64,000 nt of DNA from Achromobacter sp. UMC46 (GCF_014170335.1 NZ_LZZS01000035.1:1-64000); one strand, 5' to 3'. Counted from the stretch's first letter, positions 27,618 through 36,892 are shown. Made by a program: numbers and translations. Notes: generated from the sequence alone by a model not told the origin.

Positions 27618-28535
27618 ATGCTAGAAATCCGCCATCTTGAAACGCTGACCGCCATCCGCGAAGGCGGCAGCCTGCAAGAAGCCGCCGAACGCCTGCACCT
27701 GACCCAATCCGCCCTGTCGCATCAGTTGCGCGACCTGGAAACCCGCCTGGGCACGCCGCTGCTCAACCGGCGCACCCGGCCGGCCCGGCTGACCACCGCC
27801 GGTTTGCGCGTGCTGGCTCTGGCGGACGACGTGCTGCCCCGCATCCGCGCGACTGAACGCGAATTGCAGCGGCTGGCCGCCGGCCGCACGGGCCGCCTGC
27901 ATCTGGCCATCGATTGCCATTCCTGCTTCCAATGGCTGATGCCGGCGTTGGACGCCTTCCGGGCGCAATGGCCGGACGTGGCGCTGGACCTGTCGGCCGC
28001 GTTCTCGTTTGCTCCCCTGCCCGCGCTGGTGCGCGGCGACCTGGATCTGGTCATCACGTCGGATCCACAGCCGCTGGAAGCGGTCGAGTACCTGCCGTTG
28101 TTCAAGTACGAACTGGTGCTGGCGGTGTCGGAATCCAACCCGCTGGCCGGCAGCAAATTCATCATGCCCGACCAGTTGGCCGACCAGACGCTGATCACCT
28201 ATCCGGTGGACAAGCAGCGCCTGGACGTCTTCACCGCCTTCCTGGATCCGGCCGACGTGGAACCCGCCACCATCCGCAAAGCGGAACTCACCCCCATCAT
28301 CGCGCAACTGGTGGCCAGCAACCGCGGCGTGGCCGCGCTGCCGAACTGGGCGTTGACCGAATACATGAACCAGGGCTGGCTGCGGCAGTGCCGCCTGGGG
28401 CCGCAAGGCGTGTGGCGCACCCTGTACGCGACGGTCCGCAGCGAAGACACGGATGCGTCGTACATCGATGAATTCCTGACGATCACCCGCGACGTCTGCT
28501 TCAAGACGCTGTCAGGCATCAAATCCGCAAAATAA
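27618..28535 (+). CDS. metR: LysR family regulator MetR
   Basis: 305 aa. The N-terminal helix-turn-helix is MLEIRHLETLTAIREGGSLQEAAERLHLTQSALSHQLRDLE, followed by a periplasmic-binding-like effector domain. Divergence from metE and the typical start support MetR, which activates metE with homocysteine as coinducer. It is followed closely by the convergent recX gene. The start codon is the ATG preceded by the GC-rich end of the spacer. Confidence 0.92.
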   Translation: MLEIRHLETLTAIREGGSLQEAAERLHLTQSALSHQLRDLETRLGTPLLNRRTRPARLTTAGLRVLALADDVLPRIRATERELQRLAAGRTGRLHLAIDCHSCFQWLMPALDAFRAQWPDVALDLSAAFSFAPLPALVRGDLDLVITSDPQPLEAVEYLPLFKYELVLAVSESNPLAGSKFIMPDQLADQTLITYPVDKQRLDVFTAFLDPADVEPATIRKAELTPIIAQLVASNRGVAALPNWALTEYMNQGWLRQCRLGPQGVWRTLYATVRSEDTDASYIDEFLTITRDVCFKTLSGIKSAK

Positions 28536-28556
28536 AGCTCGCAGGCTTGCTCTTCA

Positions 28557-29240
28557 TCAGTCTTCGTCGCTGTCGCCCAATATCTTGCGGATGACGTCGT
28601 GCGCGAAGCCGCGGCTGGCCAGAAAGCGGGCTTGCTTGGCGTAGGCTGCGCGGTCGGCCGGCTTGGCATCGAAGCGTTTTTTCCAGACTTCCAGCGCGCG
28701 GTCATATTCGGTGGCGCGCAGCTTGTCGCGCAATTCCGCCACCTGATTGTCGTCCACGCCATGCTGGCGCAATTCCTGCACGATTCGGGCCGCGCCTTGC
28801 CGCGACGCGCGCCGGTGCACCAGGCTTTGCGCGAAACGTTCCGTGGACAGCCAGCCTTCTTTTTCAAGCGCGTCCAGCACCGCCTCAACCTCGGCGGCGT
28901 CTTCGGCGTAGGCCGACAGCTTGCGCGCGAGTTCTTCGCGGGCATGTTCGCGCCGCGATAAATACCCCACGGCGCGCATTTTCAGCGACGGCCCTTTACG
29001 CTCCGGCTTGCCGTTATCGGACTGGCCTGCCTGGCTGGCGGCACGTCGGCCGCGGGCGGGCGCACGCTGTTCGGAACTGCGCTGCCACTCGCCCGTATCG
29101 GCGGCGGGCGCCGCAGTTTCCTGTTCACGGCGCGCATCGGACGTGCGCCGCAAGCCCAGCGGCTTGGCGACGGTTTCGAATTCGTCATCCAACTTGGCGC
29201 GAAGACGGTCGGCTGACGCGGGGGTCGGTTTCCAGCTCAT
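28557..29240 (-). CDS. recX: Regulatory protein RecX
   Basis: 227 aa, longer than the usual 150-165 because of an N-terminal extension of about 70 residues rich in Arg, Ala and Ser (likely disordered). The RecX core starts around [22 protein letters not shown] and continues with [25 protein letters not shown] and [15 protein letters not shown]. RecX caps RecA filaments and inhibits RecA. It lies 129 bases downstream of recA on the same strand, the standard arrangement. Confidence 0.92.
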   Translation of the reverse strand: MSWKPTPASADRLRAKLDDEFETVAKPLGLRRTSDARREQETAAPAADTGEWQRSSEQRAPARGRRAASQAGQSDNGKPERKGPSLKMRAVGYLSRREHAREELARKLSAYAEDAAEVEAVLDALEKEGWLSTERFAQSLVHRRASRQGAARIVQELRQHGVDDNQVAELRDKLRATEYDRALEVWKKRFDAKPADRAAYAKQARFLASRGFAHDVIRKILGDSDED

Positions 29241-29369
29241 GCGCTTCCTGCTTGCTATGCAAAAACGGCAGGCCCGTCATGGCGCCTGCCGCATGTCGCC
29301 GACCCGAGGGCGCGGCGCAAACAATGTGCGGGCCGCCTGCGGTGCATCCGCCGGCGGCCGCAAGATTGC

Positions 29370-30431
29370 TTATTCGGCGGTGTCTTCCACCGTAGGCACG
29401 AATTCGGCGGCACGACTGACGATGCCCTGGTTCTCGCGAACGCGGTTCTCGATCTCGATGGCGATTTCCTTGTGCTCTTTCAGGTATTCGCGGACGTTGT
29501 CCTTGCCCTGGCCGATGCGGTTGCCGTTGTAGCTGTACCACGCGCCCGACTTGTCCACCACGCTGGCGGCCACGCCCAGGTCGATGATTTCGCCTTCGCG
29601 CGAGATGCCGGCGCCGTACATGATGTCGAACTCGGCCTGCTTGAACGGCGGCGCGACCTTGTTCTTCACGACCTTGACGCGGGTTTCGTTGCCGACGACT
29701 TCGTCGCCCTTCTTGATCGAGCCGATGCGGCGGATGTCCAGGCGCACAGAGGCGTAGAACTTCAGCGCGTTGCCGCCGGTGGTGGTTTCGGGGTTGCCGA
29801 ACATCACGCCGATCTTCATGCGGATCTGGTTGATGAAGATGACCATGCAGTTGGTGCGCTTGATCGTGGCGGTCAGCTTGCGCAGCGCCTGGCTCATCAG
29901 GCGGGCTTGCAGGCCGGGCAGCGAATCGCCCATTTCACCTTCGATTTCGGCCTTGGGCACCAGCGCGGCCACCGAGTCGATGACGATCAGGTCGACCGAG
30001 CCCGAACGCACCAGCGCGTCGGTGATTTCCAGCGCCTGCTCGCCCGTGTCCGGCTGCGAGATCAGCAGGTCGGTCAGGTTGACGCCCAGCTTGTTGGCGT
30101 ACTGCACGTCCAGCGCGTGTTCCGCGTCGACGAAGGCGCAGGTGCCGCCGATCTTCTGCATTTCAGCAATGACCTGCAGCGTAAGCGTCGTCTTGCCCGA
30201 CGATTCCGGGCCATAGACTTCGACCACGCGGCCGCGCGGCAAGCCGCCGACGCCCAGCGCGATGTCCAGCCCCAGGGAACCCGTGGAAACGACCTGGATA
30301 TCGTGCGAGACCTCGTTGTCGCCGTAGCGCATGATCGAGCCCTTGCCGAACTGCTTTTCGATCTGCGAGAGCGCGGCGGCAAGCGCCTTGGCCTTTTCCG
30401 AAGCGGCGGCCTTGGTGGTTTTGTCGTCCAT
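29370..30431 (-). CDS. recA: Recombinase RecA
   Basis: 353 aa from the ATG at 30431; a longer upstream frame crosses the LexA box and a repeat and is rejected. The P-loop [13 protein letters not shown], the Walker B-like [19 protein letters not shown] and the DNA-binding loop region [29 protein letters not shown] are canonical. It catalyses strand exchange and LexA cleavage. A LexA box lies 137 bases upstream. Confidence 0.98.
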   Translation of the reverse strand: MDDKTTKAAASEKAKALAAALSQIEKQFGKGSIMRYGDNEVSHDIQVVSTGSLGLDIALGVGGLPRGRVVEVYGPESSGKTTLTLQVIAEMQKIGGTCAFVDAEHALDVQYANKLGVNLTDLLISQPDTGEQALEITDALVRSGSVDLIVIDSVAALVPKAEIEGEMGDSLPGLQARLMSQALRKLTATIKRTNCMVIFINQIRMKIGVMFGNPETTTGGNALKFYASVRLDIRRIGSIKKGDEVVGNETRVKVVKNKVAPPFKQAEFDIMYGAGISREGEIIDLGVAASVVDKSGAWYSYNGNRIGQGKDNVREYLKEHKEIAIEIENRVRENQGIVSRAAEFVPTVEDTAE

Positions 30432-30567
30432 GTAGAGTCCTGTCTGTAACGTATCTGGTGTCGAAGGGTGCCGGAGAGGTCGCCGGTCAGGCTGTGCGGG
30501 TTGCGCTGGGGTAGTGCGGTGTTGCCCTGCGCTTTGATTCAAGTGCAGATTATGGCATCGGATTGTA

Positions 30568-30583
30568 CTGTACAAAAAACCAG
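30568..30583 (-). promoter_or_regulatory. LexA (SOS) box upstream of recA
   Basis: CTG-N10-CAG with an A-rich centre (CTGTACAAAAAACCAG on the plus strand) matches the proteobacterial LexA operator. It lies 137 bases before the recA start in the 350-base gap shared with the response-regulator gene. The rest of that gap holds the recA leader and a degenerate repeat copy (30665-30757). Confidence 0.75.
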
Positions 30584-30664
30584 TGTGCCAGAGTTTTGCA
30601 CGTATACCCTGAGTGGGCAAGCCCCCCGCCATATGACAGAATCCAAAGCGAACCCGGCGTTTCG

Positions 30665-30757
30665 TCCCTTTTCCGCCGCCGGGCCGCCCGCAAGGCGGAT
30701 GAACAAGGCGGACTGCCCCAAAGAGGGGCAAACGCGGCGCGCAAAGCGCTGGCGGCA
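30665..30757 (-). repeat. Degenerate copy of the GC-rich intergenic repeat
   Basis: Read on the minus strand it has AGCGCTTTGCGCGCC, then TTTGCCCCTCTTTGGGGCA, then CCTTGCGGGCGGCCCGGCGG and GGAAAAGGG. These blocks occur in the same order as in the copies at 34924-35079, with an extra segment in the middle. It occupies the spacer between recA and the divergent response regulator. Boundaries are approximate. Confidence 0.55.
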
Positions 30758-30781
30758 CAGGGACCCCTTCACTAGCAGCCC

Positions 30782-31471
30782 ATGCGTATCCTGATCGCCG
30801 AAGACGACAGCATTCTGGCCGATGGCCTGTCCCGGTCCTTGCGCCACAACGGCTATGCCGTGGACGCCGTGCGCGACGGACTGGCCGCCGATTCGGCGCT
30901 GGCGGCGCAGGCGTTCGACCTGCTCATCCTGGATCTTGGCCTGCCGCAGCTGGCCGGCCTGGAAGTGCTGCGCCGCCTGCGCGCCCGCAATTCCGCCCTG
31001 CCCGTCCTGATCCTGACCGCCGCCGACAGCATCGAGCAGCGCGTCAAAGGCCTGGACCTGGGCGCCGACGACTACATGGCCAAGCCCTTCGCACTGTCCG
31101 AACTGGAAGCGCGCGTGCGGGCGCTGACCCGGCGCGGCGCCGGCGGCGGCGCCACGATGCTCAAGCATGGCCGGCTGCTGTTCGACCAGACCGGACGCGT
31201 CGCCATCGTGGACGACCAGACGCTGGACCTGTCCGCGCGCGAGGTCAGCCTGCTGGAGATCCTCTTGACCCGCAGCGGCCGCATGGTCAGCAAGACGCAA
31301 CTGGTGGACCACCTGTGCGAATGGGGCGAGGAAGTCAGCACCAACGCCATCGAAGTCTATGTGCACCGCCTGCGCAAAAAGCTTGAGCCCAGCGGCGTGA
31401 AGATCGTGACCGTTCGCGGCCTGGGCTATTGTCTGGAGCGGGACCAGGGTGCCGCGTACCTCGCCAGCTGA
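30782..31471 (+). CDS. OmpR-family response regulator (TctD/QseB-like)
   Basis: 229 aa. The receiver domain has the acidic pair EDD near residue 8, phosphoacceptor Asp in [17 protein letters not shown], and the Lys in [15 protein letters not shown]. The C-terminal winged helix ends [17 protein letters not shown] [29 protein letters not shown]. It overlaps the sensor kinase gene by 23 bases. The combination resembles TctD-TctE, which regulates tricarboxylate uptake. The transporter 1.7 kb downstream is a candidate target. Confidence 0.9.
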   Translation: MRILIAEDDSILADGLSRSLRHNGYAVDAVRDGLAADSALAAQAFDLLILDLGLPQLAGLEVLRRLRARNSALPVLILTAADSIEQRVKGLDLGADDYMAKPFALSELEARVRALTRRGAGGGATMLKHGRLLFDQTGRVAIVDDQTLDLSAREVSLLEILLTRSGRMVSKTQLVDHLCEWGEEVSTNAIEVYVHRLRKKLEPSGVKIVTVRGLGYCLERDQGAAYLAS

Positions 31472-32963
31472 ATCTGCGCGGCCCGAGCCGCTGAATCAGG
31501 AAGCACTGGATATCTTGCAGGCCGGCTCCAAGGGCCCGAGCTTCGCGCCGCCCCAGCGCTCGCTGCTGGGCGAAATCCTGGACTGGATGCTGGCGCCGCT
31601 GTTCCTGCTGTGGCCCATGAGCGTCGCGATCACCTATGTGGTCGCGCAGAACATCGCCAACGTGCCGTATGACCGAGCGCTGGCCAACAACCTCCATGTG
31701 CTGACGCGCCAGGTCCACGCGCAGGACGGCCGCGCCGTGCTGAAGATGACCGACCCCGCGCGCGACGTGTTGCGCGCCGACGAGACCGACAGCGTGTTCT
31801 GGCTGGCGCTGGGCAGCCGCGGCGAATACCTGGGCGGCGACCGCGCCCTGCCGCTGCCGGCTTCCGTAGGCCAGCCCCGCCCCGGCGAGGTCCAATACGA
31901 AGACGACACCATGCGCGGCTTCGGCATCCGGCTGGCCTTCACGTGGGTCGACCTGAACCTGCCCGACACCCAGCCGGCGCTGCTGATCGTTGCCGAGACG
32001 GTGGAAAAGCGCACGCAACTGGCCAACGACATCATCAAGGGCGTGATCATTCCGCAGTTCGTGGTGCTGCCGATCGCCGTGCTGCTGGTGTGGTTCGGGC
32101 TGTCGCGCGGCGTGGCGCCGCTGAACGCCTTGCAGCAACGCCTGCGCGCCCGGCGCCCCGACGACCTTTCCCCCATCGACGAGCGCGCGGCGCCGTCCGA
32201 GATCGCCCCGCTGGTGGCGGCCATGAACGACCTGCTGGACCGCTTGTCCGCCAACGTCCAGGCGCAGCGCCGCTTCGTGGCGGACGCCGCGCATCAGTTG
32301 AAGACGCCGCTGGCGGGCCTGCGCACGCAGGCCGAACTGGCGCTGCGCGACGCCAGCCCCGAAGAGATGCAATCCAGCCTGCGCCAGCTGGTGACGGGTT
32401 CCGAACGCGCCACCCGGCTGGTCAACCAGCTGCTGCTGCTGGCGCGCGCCGAAAACCCCAGCGCCATCGGCCTGACGCGCACCGACCTCAACGCCATCGC
32501 CTATGAACAGGCCATGCACTGGGTGCCGCAGGCCTTGTCGCTCAGCACCGACCTGGGATTCGAGGGCGCGGACGAACCCGTCGAGATCAGCGGCAACCCC
32601 CTGCTGCTGGCGGAACTGCTGAACAACCTGGTGGACAACGCGCTGCGCTACACGCCGCGCGGCGGCCACATCACGGTGCGCGTGCAGCGCGTCGGCGACG
32701 AAGCCGTGCTGGAGGTCGAGGACTCCGGCCCCGGCATCCCGCCCGAAGAGCGCGAGCGGGTGTTCGACCGCTTCTACCGCGTGCTGGGCACGGGGTCGGA
32801 CGGCAGCGGGCTGGGTCTGGCGATCGTGCGCGAAATCGCCCAGAAGCATCAGGCCACCGTCCTCATCAGCGATCACCCCACCGCGCACTCGGACCTGCCC
32901 GGCACCCGTATCCGCGTGGTGTTCCCGGGGTACGTCGAACACCCCGACCTGCTTGAAAGTTAA
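31449..32963 (+). CDS. Sensor histidine kinase (TctE-like)
   Basis: 504 aa starting at a GTG inside the response-regulator gene. The first membrane helix (about residues 45-70, [18 protein letters not shown]) and a second (about 195-215, [18 protein letters not shown]) bracket a 2CSK-N type periplasmic sensor domain. HAMP-like linker, H-box [16 protein letters not shown] with the phosphorylated His, N-box [11 protein letters not shown], and [20 protein letters not shown] plus GSGLGLAIV complete the kinase. It phosphorylates the adjacent regulator. The ligand is unknown; related TctE kinases sense carboxylates. Confidence 0.9.
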   Translation: MPRTSPAESARPEPLNQEALDILQAGSKGPSFAPPQRSLLGEILDWMLAPLFLLWPMSVAITYVVAQNIANVPYDRALANNLHVLTRQVHAQDGRAVLKMTDPARDVLRADETDSVFWLALGSRGEYLGGDRALPLPASVGQPRPGEVQYEDDTMRGFGIRLAFTWVDLNLPDTQPALLIVAETVEKRTQLANDIIKGVIIPQFVVLPIAVLLVWFGLSRGVAPLNALQQRLRARRPDDLSPIDERAAPSEIAPLVAAMNDLLDRLSANVQAQRRFVADAAHQLKTPLAGLRTQAELALRDASPEEMQSSLRQLVTGSERATRLVNQLLLLARAENPSAIGLTRTDLNAIAYEQAMHWVPQALSLSTDLGFEGADEPVEISGNPLLLAELLNNLVDNALRYTPRGGHITVRVQRVGDEAVLEVEDSGPGIPPEERERVFDRFYRVLGTGSDGSGLGLAIVREIAQKHQATVLISDHPTAHSDLPGTRIRVVFPGYVEHPDLLES

Positions 32964-33112
32964 GCAGCGCCACCCGTCCGCCCGGCTAAGGACTATCCCT
33001 AGCCTCGCACGCAATGATTACATAATGTTTCAATTTTAAGATTCGGGTAAGGGTTACGTCAGAACCTCGTCAGCCTCGCGCCTCAATGTTGCGTATAGCT
33101 CGATGTCGGCTC

Positions 33113-33149
33113 GCCGGCGGAGGGTCAAGCACGGCGGAAAACCGCCGGC
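33113..33149 (+). other. Inverted repeat in the leader of the MHS transporter gene
   Basis: GCCGGCGG at 33113-33120 pairs perfectly with CCGCCGGC at 33142-33149. The arm ends 18 bases before the start codon and just before the CGAGGAGA ribosome site, so the folded leader could affect translation. It lacks a T tract and is not a terminator. Confidence 0.5.
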
Positions 33150-33167
33150 CTAAAACGAGGAGACATC

Positions 33168-34844
33168 ATGAGCACAACAACCATGGCAGGCCGCGGTCCT
33201 TCCGCGGAACCGCGCCCGATGACCAAGGATGAACGCCGCGTCATCTTCGCGTCATCCCTGGGCACGGTTTTCGAGTGGTACGACTTTTACCTATACGGTT
33301 CGCTCGCGGCCATCATCGCGCAGCACTTTTTCTCGGGCGTGAACCCCACCGCGGGCTTCATCTTCGCGCTGCTGGCATTTGCCGCAGGGTTCGCCGTGCG
33401 GCCGTTTGGCGCACTGGTGTTCGGACGCCTGGGCGACCTGGTCGGCCGTAAATACACGTTCCTGGTCACCATCGTGATCATGGGCCTGTCGACCTTCCTG
33501 GTCGGCGTGCTGCCCAGCTACGCCAGCATCGGCCTGGCCGCTCCGGCCATCCTGATCGTGCTGCGCCTGCTGCAAGGCCTGGCGCTGGGCGGCGAGTACG
33601 GCGGCGCGGCGACCTATGTCGCCGAACACGCCCCGCACGGCCGCCGCGGCTTCTACACGTCGTGGATCCAGACCACCGCAACGCTGGGCCTGTTCCTGTC
33701 GCTGCTGGTCATCCTGGGCATCCGCACGGTCATGGGCGAAGACGACTTCAAAGCCTGGGGCTGGCGCATTCCGTTCCTGATCTCGGTCGTGCTGCTGGGC
33801 ATCTCGGTGTGGATCCGCCTGCAACTGAGCGAATCGCCCACCTTCAAGCGCATGAAGGAAGAAGGCAAGGGTTCGAAGGCGCCGATCGCTGAATCGTTCG
33901 GCCAGTGGAAGAACCTGAAGGTCGTGATCCTGGCGCTGCTGGGCCTGACCGCCGGCCAGGCCGTGGTCTGGTACACGGGCCAGTTCTACGCGCTGTTCTT
34001 CCTGACGCAGACGCTGAAGGTCGACGCCAACACCGCCAACATCATGATCGCGATCGCGCTCCTGATAGGCACCCCGTTCTTCGTGGTCTTCGGCGCGCTG
34101 TCGGACAAGATCGGCCGCAAGCCCATCATCATGGCGGGCTGCCTGATCGCCGCGGCGACCTACTTCCCGATCTTCCAGGGCATCACGCACTTCGCCAACC
34201 CGGCGCTGGAAAAGGCCCAGGCCACGGCCCCGGTCACCGTCATCGCCGACCCCGGCACGTGCTCGTTCCAGTTCAACCCGGTGGGCACGTCCGCGTTCAC
34301 CAGCTCTTGCGACGTCGTGAAATCCTTCATGGCCCGCAACTCGGTGAACTACAAAAACGAAGCGGCGCCGGCAGGCTCGCTGGCCAAGGTCAAGATCGGC
34401 AACGACGAATTCGCCTCGTTCGACGGCAAGGCGATGGCCCCCGCCGACTTCAAGGCCAAGGCCGCTGAACTGGACAAGGCCCTGACCACCGCGATCCGCA
34501 GCCACGGCTACCCGGCCAAGGCAGATCCGGCGCAAAGCAACAACGTCATGGTCGTGGTGCTGCTGGCGATCCTGGTCCTGTACGTGACCATGGTCTACGG
34601 CCCCATCGCCGCCATGCTGGTTGAGATGTTCCCGACCCGCATCCGCTACACCTCGATGAGCTTGCCGTACCACATCGGCAACGGCTGGTTCGGCGGCTTC
34701 CTGCCCCCGGTCGCCTTCGCGGTGGTGGCTGCCACCGGCAACATCTACGACGGCCTGTGGTATCCGATCATCATCGCAGTCATGACCCTGGTCATCGGCA
34801 CGCTGTTCGTGCGCGAATCCAAGGACAACGACATCAACGACTAA
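33168..34844 (+). CDS. MFS transporter, metabolite:H+ symporter (MHS) family
   Basis: 558 aa, longer than the 430-450 aa typical of the family. The MHS start FASSLGTVFEWYDFYLYGSLA, the loop GRLGDLVGRKYTFLVTIVIMG and RLLQGLALGGEYGGAATYVAEHAP are characteristic. About 120 extra residues (roughly 335-455) sit between late helices; they include two Cys (GTCSFQ and SSCDVV) that could pair outside the membrane. MHS proteins import carboxylates, shikimate, proline or betaine. The two-component system just upstream may control it. The gene has a strong CGAGGAGA ribosome site and its own terminator. Confidence 0.9.
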   Translation: MSTTTMAGRGPSAEPRPMTKDERRVIFASSLGTVFEWYDFYLYGSLAAIIAQHFFSGVNPTAGFIFALLAFAAGFAVRPFGALVFGRLGDLVGRKYTFLVTIVIMGLSTFLVGVLPSYASIGLAAPAILIVLRLLQGLALGGEYGGAATYVAEHAPHGRRGFYTSWIQTTATLGLFLSLLVILGIRTVMGEDDFKAWGWRIPFLISVVLLGISVWIRLQLSESPTFKRMKEEGKGSKAPIAESFGQWKNLKVVILALLGLTAGQAVVWYTGQFYALFFLTQTLKVDANTANIMIAIALLIGTPFFVVFGALSDKIGRKPIIMAGCLIAAATYFPIFQGITHFANPALEKAQATAPVTVIADPGTCSFQFNPVGTSAFTSSCDVVKSFMARNSVNYKNEAAPAGSLAKVKIGNDEFASFDGKAMAPADFKAKAAELDKALTTAIRSHGYPAKADPAQSNNVMVVVLLAILVLYVTMVYGPIAAMLVEMFPTRIRYTSMSLPYHIGNGWFGGFLPPVAFAVVAATGNIYDGLWYPIIIAVMTLVIGTLFVRESKDNDIND

Positions 34845-34891
34845 ACGACCATCCCCCGCCGGGTGGGACTGCTGCGCCTGCCCGGCCTTTC

Positions 34892-34918
34892 AAAAGCTCC
34901 TTATGGAGCTTTTTTTTT
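34892..34918 (+). terminator. Intrinsic terminator of the MHS transporter gene
   Basis: AAAAGCTCC / GGAGCTTTT with loop TTAT is followed by nine T in total. It lies 48 bases after the stop codon and separates the transporter gene from the repeat region. Confidence 0.9.
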
Positions 34919-34923
34919 GTGGA

Positions 34924-34994
34924 CCCCCACGCTGCGCGCTTCGCACTTGCTGCCCCCCGAGGGGGCTTTTTCCCCTTGGGGCGGCCCGGCGGGG
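34924..34994 (+). repeat. GC-rich intergenic repeat, copy 1 of a tandem pair
   Basis: Starts CCCCCACGCTGCGC, contains TTGCTGCCCCCCGAGGGGGC and ends in CCTTGGGGCGGCCCGGCGGGG. The second copy at 35005-35079 is nearly identical from the central TTGCTGCC onward, and two more relatives are at 18400-18473 and 30665-30757. The units carry internal palindromes (CCCCCGAGGGGG and GCGCTTCGC-type). Confidence 0.85.
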
Positions 34995-35004
34995 GGAGAA
35001 AAGG

Positions 35005-35079
35005 CCCCCACGCTGCGCACGCTTTGCGTGCTTGCTGCCCCCCGAGGGGGCTTTTTCCCCTTGGGGCGGCCCGGCGGGG
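35005..35079 (+). repeat. GC-rich intergenic repeat, copy 2 of a tandem pair
   Basis: Same order of blocks as copy 1, with a slightly longer arm GCGCACGCTTTGCGTGC in place of the GCGCGCTTCGCAC part. The two copies are separated by 10 bases. They sit in the 632-base gap between the MHS gene and the DUF3185 gene. I find no convincing coding region in that gap. Confidence 0.85.
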
Positions 35080-35278
35080 AAAAGGCCATCTTGCGACGGT
35101 CGTGGAGGCATGCCTGGCGCGCCGCTTGAAGGGGCGTCTTCGCAATTCCAGGGAGCAGACGGCTCTACGCGTCGCCCAAAAATCTCTTCTGCATTTTCAG
35201 GACGATGTCAGACCCTCCCGCTTAGACTGGCGCCTCAGATTACGGCCTTGCGCTGAATCGGCTGACGATTGATCCCCC

Positions 35279-35402
35279 TGTCAGACGATTGCAGGGCTAG
35301 TGTTCTGACACCGATACCGCGTTCCCCGCGAGCCTTTTATGACGCGGTATTGTGTGCTCCCGTACCGGCCCGGCCTTTATTGAGCCGGGCCGCTTTTTTT
35401 TG
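35279..35402 (+). ncRNA. Candidate small RNA with three stem-loops
   Basis: Three consecutive hairpins on the plus strand: TGTCAGA / TCTGACA (35279-35285, 35304-35310), ATACCGCG / CGCGGTAT (35314-35321, 35343-35350) and a terminator GGCCCGGC / GCCGGGCC with a long T tract (35367-35402). No reading frame precedes this terminator, and the upstream MHS gene already has its own, so a separate plus-strand transcript must end here. The 5' end and promoter are not clear; the RNA could begin anywhere in about 35100-35280. Confidence 0.4.
35367..35402 (+). terminator. Orphan plus-strand intrinsic terminator
   Basis: The 8-bp stem GGCCCGGC / GCCGGGCC with loop CTTTATTGA is followed by GC and nine T. 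It is not explained by any protein gene on the plus strand. An opposing terminator at 35410-35440 serves the minus-strand gene. Confidence 0.85.
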
Positions 35403-35409
35403 TGCGCGC

Positions 35410-35440
35410 AAAAAGAATGGCGGCCGCTAGGCGGCCGCCA
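35410..35440 (-). terminator. Intrinsic terminator of the DUF3185 gene
   Basis: The perfect 10-bp stem TGGCGGCCGC / GCGGCCGCCA with a 3-nt loop is followed on the minus strand by TTCTTTTT. It begins 36 bases past the stop codon at 35477. Confidence 0.85.
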
Positions 35441-35476
35441 GGGTCGGGCTGCGGGCCGGCCAGGCCGGCCGCCCCT

Positions 35477-35686
35477 TCAACGGCGCATGCCGACGCCGAT
35501 CGCCAACACGCCGGCCACGATGGCCGCGATGCCGGCCCAGGTCGGGATGGGCACCGACTTCTCGGTTTCGGCCGTGGCCTTCACCGAACCGATCTGCAAG
35601 ACGGTTTCTTCGGACTTGTAGTTGAAGCCCTTGTAGGCCAGGGCGGCAATGCCCAGGACGATCAGGATGGCGCCAATAATTTTCAT
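35477..35686 (-). CDS. DUF3185 family small membrane protein
   Basis: 69 aa from the ATG at 35686, chosen for its GAGAGGA ribosome site; an upstream in-frame start is less likely. The first helix MKIIGAILIVLGIAALAYKG, the short polar stretch YKSEETVLQIGSVKATAETEKSVPIP and a second helix (TWAGIAAIVAGVLAIGVG) match the DUF3185 pattern, two membrane spans around a conserved extracytoplasmic loop. Function unknown; such genes often respond to stress. It has its own terminator and is transcribed towards the candidate small RNA. Confidence 0.8.
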   Translation of the reverse strand: MKIIGAILIVLGIAALAYKGFNYKSEETVLQIGSVKATAETEKSVPIPTWAGIAAIVAGVLAIGVGMRR

Positions 35687-35836
35687 GTATTCCTCTCCGA
35701 TTCCATGCCGGTGCGCGGAAGTTAACGCATAGGCCCGCATGTGTCAGTGACAGAACGTGTCGCCTGTCGCAACCGTATTGCAGCACTTCGGCAAACTGCC
35801 CGCGTCGTATAGAATCTAGCCTTTTGGCCGACGCTC

Positions 35837-36736
35837 ATGTGGTTCAAAAACCTCAAGATTTACCGCCTCTCCTCGCCGTGGACGCTCATTGGCGAGCAGC
35901 TTGAAGAAACGCTTGCGCGCCACGCCTACCAAGCGGGCAACAACCTCGAAATGCAAAGCCTGGGCTGGGTTCCGCCGCGCGAAAACGGCGGGCTCGCCCA
36001 CGTCGTCAACGGCCAGATCCTGCTGTCGCTGCGCGCCGAGAAAAAGCTTCTGCCCGGCACGGTCGTGAACCAGGTCGCCAAAGCGCGCGCCCAGGAAATC
36101 GAAGAGCAGCAAGGCTACAAGCCGGGCCGCAAGCAGATGAAGGAAATCAAGGAACGCGTCACGGACGAGCTCCTGCCGCGCGCATTCAGCGTGTACCGCG
36201 ACACCCGCGTCTGGATCGACCCGCAGAACCATTGGCTGGTCATCGACGCCGCCGCTTCGGCGAAGGCCGATGAAGTCATTGGCCTGCTGGCCAAATGCGT
36301 GGATCCGTTCCCGCTCGAAAACCTGTACGTGGCGCAATCGCCCGCGTCCGCGATGACGGGCTGGCTGGCCGAAGACGAGGCCCCGTCCAACTTCACCATC
36401 GACCAGGACACCGAGCTGCGTTCGTCGGGTGAAAGCGGCGCGGCCATCCGCTACGTGAAGCACTCGATCGACGCCGACGACGTGCGCCGCCACATCCAGT
36501 CGGGCAAGCAGTGCACGCGCCTGGCCATGACGTGGGCCGACCGCATCTCGTTCGTCCTGACCGAAGGCCTGGACGTCAAGCGCGTCTCGCCGCTGGACGT
36601 GCTGAAGGAAGGCAATGAAGGCGTCGCCGCCAACGACGACGAGAAGTTCGATTCCGACATGATGCTGATGACGGGCGAACTGGCCAAGATGATGGCCGAA
36701 CTGGTCGAAGCGCTAGGCGGCGAAAAGAAGATCTAA
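35837..36736 (+). CDS. rdgC: Recombination-associated protein RdgC
   Basis: 299 aa, the family length. The start [17 protein letters not shown], the segment [39 protein letters not shown] and [27 protein letters not shown] are diagnostic. RdgC forms a ring around double-stranded DNA and restrains RecA access. Its transcript ends at the unusual terminator at 36763-36852, shared with the convergent diguanylate cyclase gene. Confidence 0.97.
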   Translation: MWFKNLKIYRLSSPWTLIGEQLEETLARHAYQAGNNLEMQSLGWVPPRENGGLAHVVNGQILLSLRAEKKLLPGTVVNQVAKARAQEIEEQQGYKPGRKQMKEIKERVTDELLPRAFSVYRDTRVWIDPQNHWLVIDAAASAKADEVIGLLAKCVDPFPLENLYVAQSPASAMTGWLAEDEAPSNFTIDQDTELRSSGESGAAIRYVKHSIDADDVRRHIQSGKQCTRLAMTWADRISFVLTEGLDVKRVSPLDVLKEGNEGVAANDDEKFDSDMMLMTGELAKMMAELVEALGGEKKI

Positions 36737-36762
36737 GCCTCGCGCGGGCCCAGGCCCGAAGT

Positions 36763-36852
36763 AAAAGGCCGCTCTGCATCTGAACTGACCCCCGAAGGTT
36801 GGATCTACGTCCAACTTTCGGGGGTCAGTTCAGCATCAGGGCGGCCTTTTTT
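36763..36852. terminator. rdgC / diguanylate cyclase bidirectional terminator interrupted in its loop
   Basis: The outer stem AAAAGGCCGC (36763-36772) pairs with GCGGCCTTTT (36841-36850) and is followed by a T run. Without the 52-bp palindrome and one GCATC it reads GGCCGCTCTG-CAT-CAGGGCGGCC, an ordinary 10-bp terminator stem with a 3-nt loop. The insertion therefore lies in the loop, leaving the stem usable. Confidence 0.85.
36781..36832. mobile_element. 52-bp palindromic element resembling two fused IS ends, with a 5-bp target duplication
   Basis: TGAACTGACCCCCGAAGG... (36781-36803) and its inverse ending ...GGGGGTCAGTTCA (36810-36832) form 23-bp arms with one mismatch around TCTACG. GCATC occurs directly on both sides (36776-36780 and 36833-36837). 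The arm resembles, from memory, terminal inverted repeats of IS3-family elements (TGAACTGACCCC start). No transposase is present, so this looks like a non-autonomous, palindromic MITE. Confidence 0.7.
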
Positions 36853-36892
36853 CATGGGAGCGCACGGCAGGCGGCGGGCAAGCCCGCCGCGA

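Noticed and set aside
34924..35079. CRISPR-like array
   Set aside because: Only two long units with a 10-base gap, related copies lie elsewhere, and no cas genes are present.
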